This document shows, one piece after another, positions 11,019 to 23,536 of a stretch of 64,000 bases of DNA; the first letter of the stretch is position 1; each line of letters starts with the position of its first letter. Under the pieces are notes generated by a model. It searched no databases, had not been told where the DNA came from, and was given only the letters and a program-made list of their open reading frames with translations. The translations under genes were made by a program, and so were the position numbers. Origin of the DNA: Cercozoa sp. M6MM (lineage: Eukaryota > Endomyxa: Ascetosporea); the NCBI GenBank assembly GCA_040357565.1, contig JBDODJ010000017.1; one strand, given 5' to 3'.

Positions 11019-12078
11019 ATGCCACCTTACTACTCGTCAAAGAAGCATCCCGAAACCGGTGTCTATGAGCGTGTGGAACCGGTGGAACCAAGTCAAGCGA
11101 CTGTTGGCAAAGAAGGCTTGTCACACCGTGATCAATGCCGAGTATTTGACGACCCACTGTGCCACAAAGAGTGCCAACGATGTTTGGTAGTACAAGTCAT
11201 CGTAACGTATCTGTTGCGAGGGAAACTATAAGGATATGTACCTGCAGTCACACTGTGGTTCCGTCACGCACTTAAGACACTTTTACTGCAAGAGCGACGG
11301 TGTCGGTGCCGGCGAAAAGAAGTCAGTCAAGTCGAACAAATCAACTCTCGAAGGCAGCGACGAAAGACACGAATACGCCTGTCACTGTGCCGACGAAGGT
11401 GGACACGTAACTATGCTTCACTTAACATGTACGGTCCTCCCTTTGAAATTTAAACTTGGGTTGTTTAAATGCAGCCGTTTTTGCGAGAACACGGACTTGC
11501 GATTGGCATCTGCGCACTCGTGCTGCTGGTGATTCTGATTGCTCTGATCTACGTGTTGTTCTCCAAGAAGCGGAAGCATCGCTTCCGTGGCGGTGGTCAT
11601 CGAAGAAGCAAGAGCGTCGGTGATGCTTCTGATGTTGCAAGTGAAGACATGTCACAGATCAGTTCGATGAAGGGCGGAGGCGTGAACGTCACTGCCACTG
11701 ATGCCGTCGATATCCGTGTCGTTCCTCACTCGGTCGACTCGCACGACGGCACCGACGTTACTCTGCACCCTCGCAAACAAGTCCAGTTCAACACGTACAG
11801 TTTCGTTCTCGACTGTTTGCACAAATTTTTTCACTCACGACAAACCCAGGATTCCGCACATGCTGGCCGACTATCTGGACGACCACGATTGCAAGTATTT
11901 CGACATTGGCTCTCTCAGCGAGTTGAGCGTGGATCCGGACAGTAAAGCTGTCCAAGAAGACATAGACACTGCCACCGCTCCGGTCAACGCTGTGACTGAT
12001 GTCAACGACATGAACGCCGAGCTGATGCGAGAGTTACCGGATCTTGACATTGACGCTATTCTTCACGAAACAAGTTGA
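11019..12078 (+). CDS. receptor-like single-pass membrane protein with Cys-rich ectodomain
   Basis: Unrecognised family. Exons cover about 11019-11187, 11233-11408, 11471-11777 and 11850-12078. The ectodomain has CRVFDDPLCHKECQRCL, then HCGSVTHLRHFYCKSD and YACHCADEGG. The transmembrane helix is GLAIGICALVLLVILIALIY, with a basic stop-transfer (FSKKRKHRFRGGGHRR). The cytoplasmic tail is Ser/Asp-rich and ends in an acidic segment (ELMRELPDLDIDAILHETS). Topology is that of a type I or signal-anchor receptor or adhesion protein. The start is uncertain: the ATG at 11019 gives no signal peptide, and an upstream exon near 10940-10985 is possible. The CxxxCxxC spacing matches the neighbour at 10129, which suggests tandem origin. 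Confidence 0.6.
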
Positions 12079-12480
12079 ATTAACTGTGTAACCGACACAT
12101 AGATAGCATTACGCATGTGTAATGTGCTGTCACAATCAGTTAAGAAACATAAAAGCTCTAATCGGCAAGAACGAAAATTGGGCCGTTTGATGGCGTAGCC
12201 ACTGTGTTTAATGATTTCTGTAGTTGTGCTTACTTCAGCATATGCTAGTTCTATGTCTGTGCTACTACTTTGGATCTTTTATTAAGGAGGCTAGAGACAT
12301 CAGACGATTATTTCCGCTTCTGGGGGGTAGATGACTTGTGATCGACAAGAGAGTTTCGCCCGCTGTTTGACTCGTAGTTTTCGCTTTTCTCGGTCGTTTG
12401 AAGTGCGCTACTAGACAGAGTCAAGTATCTTTGGTGGTGTCGATAATAGGTGGAGTGCTTCGCAAGCGCTGGAGCTGTCA
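12079..12480. other. intergenic spacer
   Basis: No exon seen. It holds the 3' UTR of the receptor-like gene and the promoter of the B-box gene. Confidence 0.5.
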
Positions 12481-13602
12481 ATGTCGCTTTGCGCGAATTG
12501 TGAGTCTGCTCAAAGCGTTGTTGAGTGTCGCACCTGCAACAAGAAATACTGCCAAGAATGCGACACTGGACTGCATCGTTCCGCCAAAAAACGAGGCCAC
12601 ACGAGAGTCAGTTTGGCAAAGAAACCCGCTCCAACTGAATCGGCGCTGAAAAGCGACGTCGTGCAGTGCGCTAACTGCGCGGCTGCACCAGCCGAAGTCG
12701 AGTGCCGTTCGTGTACAAAAAAGCTCTGTCGCAGTTGTAGCGATGGTTTGCACCGATCAAAGCGAATGCGAGGACATGTTATAGTGGAGTTGGGCTCTTC
12801 GAGTTCTGTCGCTAAACCGCGTTCTCCAGCTTCACCGTCCGCATCCATTAGGTCGCAAGACGACAGGTCGCTTCGGCCACCTTCCCCAAGTGCTTCGCGA
12901 AGTGCTTCAACGCGTCAACCAGCGCATCAGTCAGCACACGCTCGAACAACCACACGACAAGTCGCAGACGCAGATGTGATCAATCTGCTTCGCGAAATCA
13001 ACAGTAACGTCAACCGCTTACGCGACGACACGCAGGTTTCGCAGTCACTCGGTGCACAGCTGCAGCATTTGGAGGCGCAGGAAATGTCGTACGGCCCGTC
13101 GTTGATCAAAGCTCCACCATCGGTGCTCACTCACTCGTTTGAGCGAGGCTTCTTTGAGATATCACTTCGAATGGACGCCTTACAAAAATGGCAGCAAAGG
13201 ACTCTGGAGGTACAACTGTAGTTTTCGACTCAGCTGACAACATAGCTTTTTGCTTAGCACGTTTCTCGAATTGAGGACAAACTAGACGGAGTGGAACCTG
13301 TAACACCGAGATACAGAAGAAGGCATGAACGATCAGGTGAGCGGTGTTTATCAGTACAACTGCTCGAAAATATTGCTACTTTGACAGAGCCTTCGCATAT
13401 ACCTTGGAGGCCAGGCTTCGCGGGCAAAACCGACAGGTTCGAACGATTGGGAGAGCGCGATACGCGATATGTCGCGCGGAAGCGAAATGATGCACTGCGT
13501 TGCGACTGTTGCGGCAAAGTGCGTCGTCCTCGCTCGGCACATCATCCAAGTCGTTCCAGACACAGGAATAGGCGAACTAGATACTACGCTGATGATTACT
13601 GA
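12481..13602 (+). CDS. double B-box zinc-finger protein
   Basis: Three exons (about 12481-13209, 13258-13336, 13388-13602). The N-terminus has two tandem B-box-like zinc sites: residues 4-39 (CANCESAQSVVECRTCNKKY, then CQECD...H...H) and about residues 62-98 (CANCAAAPAEVECRSCTKKL, then CRSCS...H...H). Each has the CxxC-x8-CxxC-x4-CxxC plus His pattern known from B-box folds. A Ser/Arg/Pro-rich linker follows, then a helical segment (INLLREINSNVNRLRDDTQV) suited to coiled-coil pairing. The last exon has a CDCC pair and a basic tail. Such proteins usually act as protein-interaction adaptors; no RING, SPRY or CCT domain is present, so TRIM or CONSTANS-type function cannot be assumed. The start ATG begins only two codons before the first zinc ligand. 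Confidence 0.8.
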
Positions 13603-13709
13603 GTTCATTCAGCTCTTACTGACACTGTGCATGTACAATCAGTACAAATCATACTGTACTAGGCGAAAAGACGTCTACTACTATGTCGTACATACTAGCA
13701 CGGGTTGTA

Positions 13710-15378
13710 TTAAATCAAAGGAACGGCGGCGTTGCGGAGCGTCAGTGACACGGGCGACAGGAGTGGTTCCTTGTTCTGCACTGACTCATCTGTCTTAGTT
13801 GAGGACTGCGCGTTGTTTGGGACTGACTGGCGTGACGGTATCGACGACTGTTGAACGGCAGGAGAACACGCTGCTTGCTGGACACTCTCTGACGTCTCAG
13901 CGCGAGTGGCATTTAATGCTTGCGTTTGCCGCTCAAGCTTGCCCATGATGACCTTCCGAAGCATCGAGCTTGAGGCATCTTCGCTCAGGTACTGCTGCAG
14001 GTCGTTCAGTGAAGACTGAGTGATTGCCATGGCTCTGCAAGCGACCTCACTGGCACTCACTGTTTCACACGGCCAACTCATCACAGGTACTGACATACGA
14101 GTTATATGGAAGTGCAATGTACCGGCTCGGATCAGCAGAGGTCTCGCTTTCGCCAGGTTGTCGCCAAAGAAGGCACTCATGAAGGGTTCGCTAAAGTGTG
14201 CAGGCAGATGCTTGGGAGCGGACAGTAAGGAAAGATGTTGAGCCGCCGTAAGTTGCTGCTGCTGTCGCACTCCAATGCCCTGCGCGACGGCCAGACGTGG
14301 CACGGCGAGAGAAGCACTTGAGCTACAAACACTTGCATTTATTGTTTGTGGCACGGATACTACAGTTGTATCATAAACTGTAGGCAAGCAACCTCGGCGA
14401 ACTGTGTGTTCGACGACGCTTGACTTGAGGTTCCTCGTCAACCTGTGTGCTTTCGGCACTTCGCGGACTCGCGGTGCTCGCAGCGCCTCTCTTGCTGCTC
14501 ACTACTTGTTCAATATCTGCTTCGTTGCCCCTTGCGCGCTGGCAGCGAGCGCACCGGCACTTTCCTTCGCACGCAATGCAAGTCCACAGGACGGGCTTTC
14601 TCTCCTTCTGCGCAGTGCGAGCAGCAGCGAACTTGCGCTGCGCCATTGTCACACCGTAGTACTGCCGCAGACAGCTGAGGCAGTACTTCTTTCGGCAACG
14701 TCGCTTGCCTCCAGTCTCGTGGTGGTTCAGACGATTGCAGAAAAGCAGTTCGTGCTCGTCGCGATGCAATTTGCACTGATGGCAGCTGGAACCCCGCTGT
14801 TTTAACGAAGGCATAACTGCTCACTAGTATTGTTAGTACCGTACTGATGGGAGGGATACCTTCTTCTCCGAGTCTAGGGTTTCTACATCAGCCAGTCGAG
14901 CCAGTATGGGCGGGAGTCCGTGTCTGCCTATCGAAGAGGCCGGTAGACGAGGTAGCGCTTGTCGCGAGAGCAGATCCAATGCTACAGCACATATATCCAT
15001 AGAGTCGAGACACAGATAAAATGCAGAGGCACAGTAGTACCCCTGAGTGCACACAGTTCTTTGTCTTCCGGCTCGTCAGTTGCTTTTGAGTCCGGTGTCT
15101 GGACTCTCGCTTTGACTGAGGCAGACTCGGAAGGAGAGCTCATACTGTAGTGCCTGTTTTGCAAGCGCTTACTCTTCGAACACGACTGGAGTTTCTGAGA
15201 GATCCCAACTGAGGCTTGTGCCGAAGTACTGTTTTTCGGTGATAGAGAAGTCGGACTCCTAACTTGTCCGACTGTCTTTCCCTCTCGAAGAGCAAATACA
15301 CCTCTCAAGACTCTACAACGAAAGCACGGGATCTTAAGCACAAGCTTACATTGCTGACAATTTCTGGTTGAAAATCAT
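13710..15378 (-). CDS. CDCA7: CDCA7-type 4CXXC_R1 zinc-finger protein
   Basis: The diagnostic zf-4CXXC_R1 domain lies at about 14375-14800. It shows SSCHQCKLHRDEHELLFC, then CRKKYCLSCLRQYYGV, then WTCIACEGKCRCARCQRARG. The order CxxC, KYCxxCL-x-xYG, WxCxxCxGxCxCxxC is that of CDCA7/CDCA7L, nuclear proteins that recruit the HELLS/DDM1 remodeller to hemimethylated chromatin. I join exons at 15378-15348, 15316-~15042, ~14985-14866 and 14802-14376. The third intron (63 nt, with a TACTAAC branch site) ends at AAACAG and puts CHQC in frame. Downstream exons encode a Ser/Gln-rich low-complexity C-terminus ending at 13710. A longer frame is open upstream to an ATG at 15666, so the N-terminus is uncertain. 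The next gene starts at 15685 on the other strand, so the two genes share a short bidirectional promoter. Confidence 0.85.
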
Positions 15379-15684
15379 GCCCACCCGATTTCGCTCGGAG
15401 CTTTCTCGGAAATGTAAAAATCGATAAAATGGATTTTCCGTACCACAGGGCGTCCAACGCTCTTTCAGAGTTATCGTAGAACAAACAGCCGACTCAGAAA
15501 GTGTTTTGTCGGAATTGCACACTGTACTGAAACTGCCGACACTCGCACGAGCTAATCGAAAAGTCCGAAAGTTTCGCCAGGGTAAAATACGAAAAACGCA
15601 TTTTCCTCCAGGGTCGATCAAACAACCAAAAACACAGTGCTCACAGTTACTTTTACTGTAGGTCATGTCTGGGCAAAAGAGCCA

Positions 15685-18600
15685 ATGTCTAGTAGCTCAG
15701 ATGCTCCAAGTGTCAGTTCTTCACTCTTTAGAGCCGTAGGGAGGGTTGAAAAGAGAGCACTCGCTGAGCAAAAAGCAATCCAGTTGAAATTGCAAGGCGC
15801 GCAGTTAGAGCAAGCGCGGGCACAAGGACAAACTGACGAAGAAACCCGACTGCGCCTAATTTTGGCAGAAAAGAACCGAAAGTATGTCGAACTACTGGCG
15901 CGAAAACAGCAGGCGCGCAGGAAGATTGGAGCGGATGTTGACCCACGCAATCTGCGAGAGCTGCGCAAAAGAAAAGCCGAAAAGTTGGTACACCGGATGA
16001 TGTATCGCTCAATGTTAAGTTCCTCATGTATGAAATGCACATCTCTGTGCTTTGTATTTGTAGCGTCAGCTTGTCGAGAAACGAGAAGCGCTCGAAAGCC
16101 ATCAGGAGCAGTTGTCGGCCGAACTTGTGGGGTTGGAGCACAAGTTCGAAAAGCAGCGACTGCAACAACTCGAAGGTTCAAGTTCCCAACAGGAACAACA
16201 CACAAAAATACCTGGCGGAATTGGAGAAACGTCGGAATTCCGCCTGGCTCAAAAGATGGCTGCTTCGAATTACAAGCTGAAAAAAGGTAAAGTTGATTGC
16301 ATCTCCCTGGACATAAATTTATCTGCAATACTTCCGGCTCTTTGACACGAACGCATCCACAGAGCAAGACAAACTTCTACGAGAACAGCGCGCGATTGAA
16401 AGAAGAATGCACGGCCTGGATAAAAGCGGGTACGCTTTCCTCGAGTACGAGCGAGCACAAAGAGAGGAAAAAGCAAGACCTTCGCAAGACGACGATTTGA
16501 AAGCGGAATCGGTCAGCACCAGCACGAGCGCGTTCGAGGGACTGTACCAGTTTCCGAACGAGAACGAAGGAGTCACGACTGACGTTCAGATCCAGGTGAA
16601 TATCGTGCCTTGCACTGTCGTGTTGTGAACAATAAAATTACCTGGATAACAGAACTTTGAGCGGCTGATCACTACTCGAGCCGAGCAGGAGAGAGAGGAA
16701 CTGTCCCGTTTCGATGCCATGTTCGCAGAGGGCTACTTTGATCAGAACCCTATAGAAACTCCGGTCGTTCCGCCCGTTCTTGACACTATGGCAACACGGC
16801 AGAAATCTGACGAAGCCCGGTCGAAACTCGCGTCGGAGCGACTTCGACAGTCATTTAAGAAAGTGAAAAATGCGACAGCTTTCGTGAATAAGCTGTCACA
16901 ACGGAAACAGCCACCGGCTGAAACAAAGCGTCGCTCGCCGTCTGCGAGTTCTTCGACCTCCGAATCGCCGTTTTCGACATCGATCTCGACTCCACATAGC
17001 TCGAAACTGAAGAAGGGACGTCGCACCGCTGGAAGAAGCAAAACTGAACGGAATGAGCTGAAACGTGAACGAGCTCGCCTCGAACGCGAACAGCAGCGCC
17101 TGCTGGAAGAACAAAAACAACAGATCGAACAACGCATGAGAGACCTGGAAAAGGCTCATGAGAACGCAAGACTGGAGGATCGCATGCGCGAGCAAAGCAA
17201 GCAAAAATACGAGCAACTCGAGCGAATTGAACGATTGGAGAAAAGGCTGCGATCTCGCACTCCGAAACGCACGTCAGAGCAGCCATTGGTGCCACCGTGG
17301 CCAATGCAACCCCCCTCGCCGCCTCCCAACAAAGACGATGCCGCGAGCGAAAAGGTCGCAAACATGCTGAGTCAACTAAACTCGCGACTGTCAAGTTTGC
17401 TTCCGATCCTGGCGCAAGAGGTGGCGATGCCACAGCTACCTGTGCCGCCAAGTGCGAATGCCCTCGTAGGACCACCGCAAGTCTCGCAAGCTCAGCAATA
17501 TCTTGCTCGAGCAGTTCTACCTGACACGAAACAGCGCTACGACTCGGACCCGGACATACAAGCGCTGACGCGAGAGCTTGCAAAACTCGATTTGCAACAC
17601 AAACTGGAGCAAAAGCGACTCGAACTTCAGCGAAAAAAGTCGAGACTCGTCTCTGTCGAAGAACGCACCTCAAGGCGTCTCGTGTCGGTAACAATTTTGC
17701 TATGCCGAATAGTTCTATTCGTCGTTGTGGTTTGTTTCCCGACAGAGTACTGAGGAGTCGGCTCTGTGGCGAAAACCCTTCCGCGAGAAGGACGGTCTGG
17801 CTTTGATGGTAAGAGCCTCATGTCTTGTGAATAAGAATACTCTGGAACATTCTCTGGTGTTTTTGTTTTCAGTTCGACTATGTGTCGCACCTGCCGAACG
17901 ATGTGTTTGCGATTCGACTGGTTGCTCAAGTCTTCATCGGACAAAGGCCGGTTGGAGAGGCTTTCGCCACCCCGTTCATCCGTGTGGGCCAAGCGAGCAA
18001 GCAAACAAGTTTCGACTCAACGTACGTCGAGCATTCTTACACGGGCAGTGTACTCGTCAACGAACGCTTCTTTGCCTGCAACTTCGCTGCTTCGGTTGAT
18101 GCCAACTGCATCGTGCGCTCAGTTTTTTATTTGACACCATCAACTGTAGATGTAACTCGTATTTATTGAAATGTGACGTGTAGGTGGAGGTTCAATCCAC
18201 ACTAGGAACCGACGTTCAGGCCGTGGCTTGGACCTTCATGCCCTTGTTTTTTCAACAGTCCGCAAACAAAAATGCCGAGTTCGACCGGCAGCTTTCGGAA
18301 ATGATTTTACAGAGCGAAGCTGAAGCTTCCCGTGCTGCCATGGTTTGCTTTCATCAAGCAACGTTAACATCTGTGACATCTTACGTTAAAGAATGTAGAA
18401 TGAAGAAGGCGAACTGAATTCTCGGCTGTACTGTCGACACTTTGAGGACACTTTACGGCACGAATTGCAGCACCACCGAGTGCCGAAATTATCGGCATTG
18501 CGCCGTGGAATGTTCAGACTACCACTGCTGCGACTGCCGATGAAAGTCGATATCACAAAACGCGATTTGCGCCGATTGCCGTCTCTGTTCGCACAATCGT

Positions 18601-21600
18601 TTCTGTACCTTCGGGTTGCACCTGCAGGTACCAAGATTTTAGACGATAAAGTTGATACATTTTCATAGCACGGATGCTACAGAATGGGCGGAAGAACATC
18701 CGACATCGAGCCCTTTCTGCGAGAATGAAAGCGAGGAGGTGTGCACCAGTTTGTACAGCGACGCGGAAGCGTCCAGACCGTTCGCGCAGACGCAGGAGTG
18801 GAACACGCTGATTTCGGACGAAATAAAACGCGTCTGTCACGAAGCGCTTGAACGAATTGACTTTGCCGATCACGAGAGCGAGTCCGAGAACTCCGTGGCC
18901 ACTTCAAAGGTCGAATCGGAAGAATCTGGGCATAATGCCTCTGAAGAGAGACGGCGAAAGGAATTGCAAGAAGTGGCACACATTGCGCGCTCCTGTGGCT
19001 TGCTGTTTGAAAATGTGCATTTAAAGTCAGACTTTGGTTTCCTGACTTTGCGCTTTTCGTTGCTTCCGCTGTTTAGGTACCCAAGAATTCAATTTTCCAT
19101 GTGAAATACTCTCCAATACTTCTGATAGTTTCGCTGCGTTCGAGAATCGATTCAGGACGCTTGGTGAGTTGCTTTCATTCAAACTGCAGGTGTCCGTGAT
19201 ATCCTTCTCATTAGTGATTGCTGATTCGCAGCCAATTGTTCGCCAAACGCATGGCAGGCAGCTGCTTTGTTGCTGCACCACATGCGTTCTTCACTTCCAA
19301 GACCGACGCAGATAACTCCTGTCATCGAAGAAGACGAAGGCGATTTCGGCTCGGAGTTGGAACATGTTGAAACGCTGAGTTCGATGCCGCACAGTTCGCG
19401 ACTGCTGTCGCAGGCAGGTTCTTCGCGCAGCTCTCGCACGAAAACTGCAACGCCACCTGTCTCAACTTCCTCTGCTGATCAATCTTCACGGCAAAGTGAA
19501 GGCACCGAAGGACAGCCAAGCAGACAGAGTGACGTACACGTGCCCGTTGACCGCGAAAGTGCTTTCCAGTGGCGCTCGCAGCTATCTCAGAGTAGGACTT
19601 ACACAGATCAGGTTATGTTGGTGCACTGTCTTTTTGTTGTGCAGTGGGAGCAGCGCAACGACCGATGCACTACGATCTGCAGGAGCGACGCATCTTTGAT
19701 TCGTCGCAGCTGCAAGAGTTCTTGGTACTGGCTAAACGAAATTAATATGAACATGAAAAACACTTTTAATTTTTGAACAGAAAGAACTCGCGAAGAAATG
19801 CGAACGCGAGCCGAATTTGACTTCAGTTCTCACGAAAACTGTGCTTCTGGTCGAAGCCATGGAAACCAACGCCGACGAGTCTCAAGGTCAGTTGTCTTGA
19901 AGACTTGATTGATATAGTTCATGCATGCTTCCTCTCCGTGTTCAGGATCTTCCAGTTCGCGTCTTCGCCGACGTTCCACTCTCGTGTCGCTTGGTGGAAG
20001 AAGTGTACACTGCCTCAACTCAGCAGTGCTAAGAAATGATACAGTAAAAATTCTTCTTCATATGTCTCACAGCGAACAGTGTCGACCCATTGGACTGCGA
20101 TTCCATTGTTTCGTTTCGAGCGGATCCAAGACGACCGTGAAGACAGCTGGATGGTCGACAGCTCGCGCCTCGACAGGACGAAACCAGAGGAAGCTCCCGT
20201 GATAATATTGAACACAGGATCCTTCGATCTGCCGCTGTTTCGCGGATCCTTTTTTGGCAAGCTTCGGTCAGGAACCGAGCTCACCATCGGTAAATTGACC
20301 TGGACTCTTTTACAAAGTAAGTGTAAGGTGTATGCTGGGTTGAAAATTTAGAACTGAAGAGAAAGCGCGAATTCTTGCTCAAAATGGCATCGTGGTTGCG
20401 CTGCCTGCCGGAGCGACGTCAAAGCGCATTCCTTGAGTACGCACAGAGCAATTTCGCAGAGTTCCCAGTGTCCACACTGACAGGCCAAGCGAGCACACAG
20501 ATGAAGCAAGCGGCGCGTGTGCACTGTCGCATCTTTGACGAGAACACGGTTCCGCCAGAGAAGCGCCCGCTGCTGCGAATGCCGTCGCTGTCGCAGACGA
20601 ATCGACTCTCACTGCAGCGAGTGTCGACGCTTTCCTTTGGTTCTGTCGAAGGCATGGACAAGTATGATGCTGATCTGATCTGTGCTGTAGTTAAAGCAAC
20701 ACTCTGTAGTACTGTTGTGGGCTGGGTGCCCGGCATGGTTGAAAGAGACGAAGAGAAGCGATTCGAGCGAGGAGTGGATCAGTTTGGTACAGTTTCCTTG
20801 AGTCTGCCTGTGCTGACGCAGATACGAAGAGACTGCACAGACTTGTACATTGACGCGGTTCGTTTCTTGGGCGACGACATCGACGGTGTGCGTGTGCGTG
20901 TGTCACTCGAGGGCGACGGGACGCGAGTCTGCCGCGAAGCAATCGATATCGACGCGCGACCTTTCGCTCAGCGATCACGACGCGGTAGATATTGTTCCGA
21001 CAACGCATGCAGTCTAACTTCTAAACCGTTTCATGTCTGTCCAGCTCGTGAATGGCGCGGGAGCAGCAACGTGGTCACTCTGTTCGACACGCGAGTGGAG
21101 GTGCGCTCTCTGGTGGACAGTGAGACACCTGCTGCCACATGCTCGCTCTTGTTCGCGATCGATTGCATTTCGCGTGCGCACGGCGACACTGACCGAGTCT
21201 TCAAAGGCTGCATCGGTGTTGCCACTCTGCCGCTCTTTTGTGACCCACTCAGCGTCGATCTGAGTGCACCGAAGCATGCGGATGCTGCCGATATCATGTT
21301 GAACGAGGGTGCCTTTCAGTTGCCTCTGCATCGGTACTTTCCACCCGCACTATAGTTATCTTGCACACGTACATCCTGGATTCAGCTCGAATGGAGGACC
21401 CGCACTGCCGTGTGCATCGATCCTGGTGCGCTTGAGGCAAGCACCGCGATCGCGCGACCGACTGCGCACCTTGAGTAAGCGCGATGTGCCGTCGGAGCAA
21501 TGGGCCGACCTTGGTCTAGAGGACACTCGCGTGCAGCAGTACACACCGGGTAACACGCTTGATCACTAGTGTGTCTTGGTACCACAGTACTGGAAACATG

Positions 21601-23246
21601 CCCACAGGAGGAGTAAACGCAGCGTACCGAGGAGGTGCGTATGACACGACGCGATGCGCGCCACATTCGCCCGTCGAGTCGACGCTGCTTGCGTAGATTC
21701 TTCTTGCTTTCTACCTGCGCCGTTGCTTTTCAGAAAGTGCTTTGGATAGTATGCGAGTGCAACAAGCGAAAGACGCGCAAGACAACGAAGTCTACGTGAC
21801 ACGCGGAACCGTGCCAGCCACTGCACGAAAGTACTTTGTGAGAGGAACTGACTTGCACTCGGCGGATGAGCAAGTGTCAGCTCTCGTGAGTCGCGGTGTC
21901 GCGTTGTCTGACGCAAAGGACGATTTCGCTGACTGTGATGTCACTGTACCTTCAGTTTCTTTTTAGTGGGAGGAAGGACCAGGGTTGGTGTGCAAATAGA
22001 AAAAGTACCCGCTCTCGTACTTCGCGCAATACAACGACGAAATCGGCATCGCTGTGTCCGTGGATGCAGGTATCTTTTGTGCTTTGGTTTTAGTATGCAT
22101 TGTTCTTGATTGTGACTGCGTAGCGTGGCGTTTGCCGCCGCCGGTGCTGACAAAAAAGGAGAAGAGAATCTTCAAAGGTCTCGACGATGCGCACAAGCGT
22201 ATGTACAACCACACCTGAGTAGACTTTCGCGACAGCTACCCCTTGCTGTCCGCCTGTATAGTTGGGGTGGTGGTTCCGTTGCTGTCGCCTTTTCCACCGA
22301 GTGCGTTCTACTGCGAAAAAGGCGAACGAAAGCGACTCGGCCAACTCGCCTTCACTCACTGCTTCAATGTAAAACGAGGTGCTTTCATTGATTTCAATTA
22401 AAAAGGGTTGTTGCTTGAGCAGTGGCGTTCGAGAGTGTTCTCGCCTGTCTACGTCGATGAAAGCACCCGTCCAACTGCACTGTGGAAAGACGTGGACCCA
22501 CATGTACAGTTTAATTGCATTCTTTTTTACAACATGAAAGCAAAAGCTGCATGACATGCGCGCAACAGGCCATTGTGGTGCTGGACTTGCGCCGACTCGT
22601 AGTATCTGCAAAAGGCAAAACGCAGTTGCTGCCATATGCATGGACTGCACTGAACCTGCTGCGTGCCAACGATGCGACCTACTGCAACGCCGGTGCCTTC
22701 CAGTTGCCGCTGCTTCAGGGCAAAGTGACCCACGCTCTGCTGCAGCGCTTGCACGAAATCCACACGCAGGAAGACACCGGCATGTCCTTCCTACGGGCAC
22801 TGCAGCAACTCGTGCGCGAGACTGAAGAACTCAAAGTGTTTCATGAAGGTGCTTCGTGCTTGCTTCGGGTTCAAGGTACCCTCTACTGTTCTCTTTGTTA
22901 GACTTGATTTTAAGACTACTACTGCACAGACCCGGCAAGAGGCGAGCTGCTGGAGCCTCCTCTACAGCCACAGTACCTGCGCAAAGAGCTGCTGTCATTG
23001 GCGACCAGTGACTTCAAGTACGACGACGATTTCAAATACGACTCATCGCAGGTGTCTTTGAGCGTCGAGCAGCAACGCAAGGCGCGCGACAAGGCCGCCA
23101 GTCGCTGGTTCGGCAAGAAGAGTCGCCTCGCCGAGTGCTCCGTGCTGCAGGATGTCTTACCGTCGTCGCTCGAGACCAGCGAGGTCACCGCTGTCATTCA
23201 GCGTGTCTTGATTGACTCGACACACGCCAGCTCTCATGAGCGTTAG
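15685..23246 (+). CDS. giant coiled-coil protein with repeated beta-rich modules (CCDC17-like, tentative)
   Basis: One long gene of 20 or more exons, roughly 1,900 residues. The ATG is at 15685 (MSSSSDAPSVSSSLF). The first third is charged coiled coil (EKRALAEQKAIQLKLQGAQL; RERARLEREQQRLLEEQKQQ-type heptads to about 17680), with Ser/Pro linkers. The later part has at least three copies of a module that ends in a similar strand: NTGSFDLPLFRGSF (about 20215), LNEGAFQLPLHR (about 21300) and CNAGAFQLPLLQGK (about 22688). The second is preceded by GVATLPLF and followed by ALPCASILVRL. This C2-like ending reminds me of CCDC17, a ciliary coiled-coil protein, but the link is from memory of general architecture and is weak. 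Splices check in frame, for example the G|GT join making DFGTQEF near 19077. No catalytic motif is seen. Confidence 0.7.
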
Positions 23247-23536
23247 TTATACAATAAAAATTGAGTTAATATCCGTCGGTTGTACCCTCGCCTCACGTTT
23301 TGAAAGTCAAGTCAGGGAGCTGGTTAGTCACAGCATTTTTTAACACGATATAACAACCGGTACCGAGTCTCACCTTACGTTCGGTTAGCGAGCAGCCGCC
23401 ACGTACGGTAACGGATTATTCGATTTTCCCGAAAACGGCTGAACGGAAATGTCTCGGCCTAGCATGCCGCGATTTCCTTGTTGTTAGCGTGGGCGGAGCG
23501 GGGGGACTCGAGAGTTTAGGTCACTCGAGTTGCAGG
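23247..23536. other. convergent intergenic spacer
   Basis: About 290 nt between the stops of two convergent genes. Contains AATAAA near 23252, a likely poly(A) signal for the giant coiled-coil gene. Otherwise featureless. Confidence 0.5.

Noticed and set aside
14833-15341. A separate gene upstream of the CDCA7 zinc-finger exon
   Set aside because: A 63-nt intron with a TACTAAC branch site joins these exons in frame to the CHQC domain, so they are its N-terminal part.
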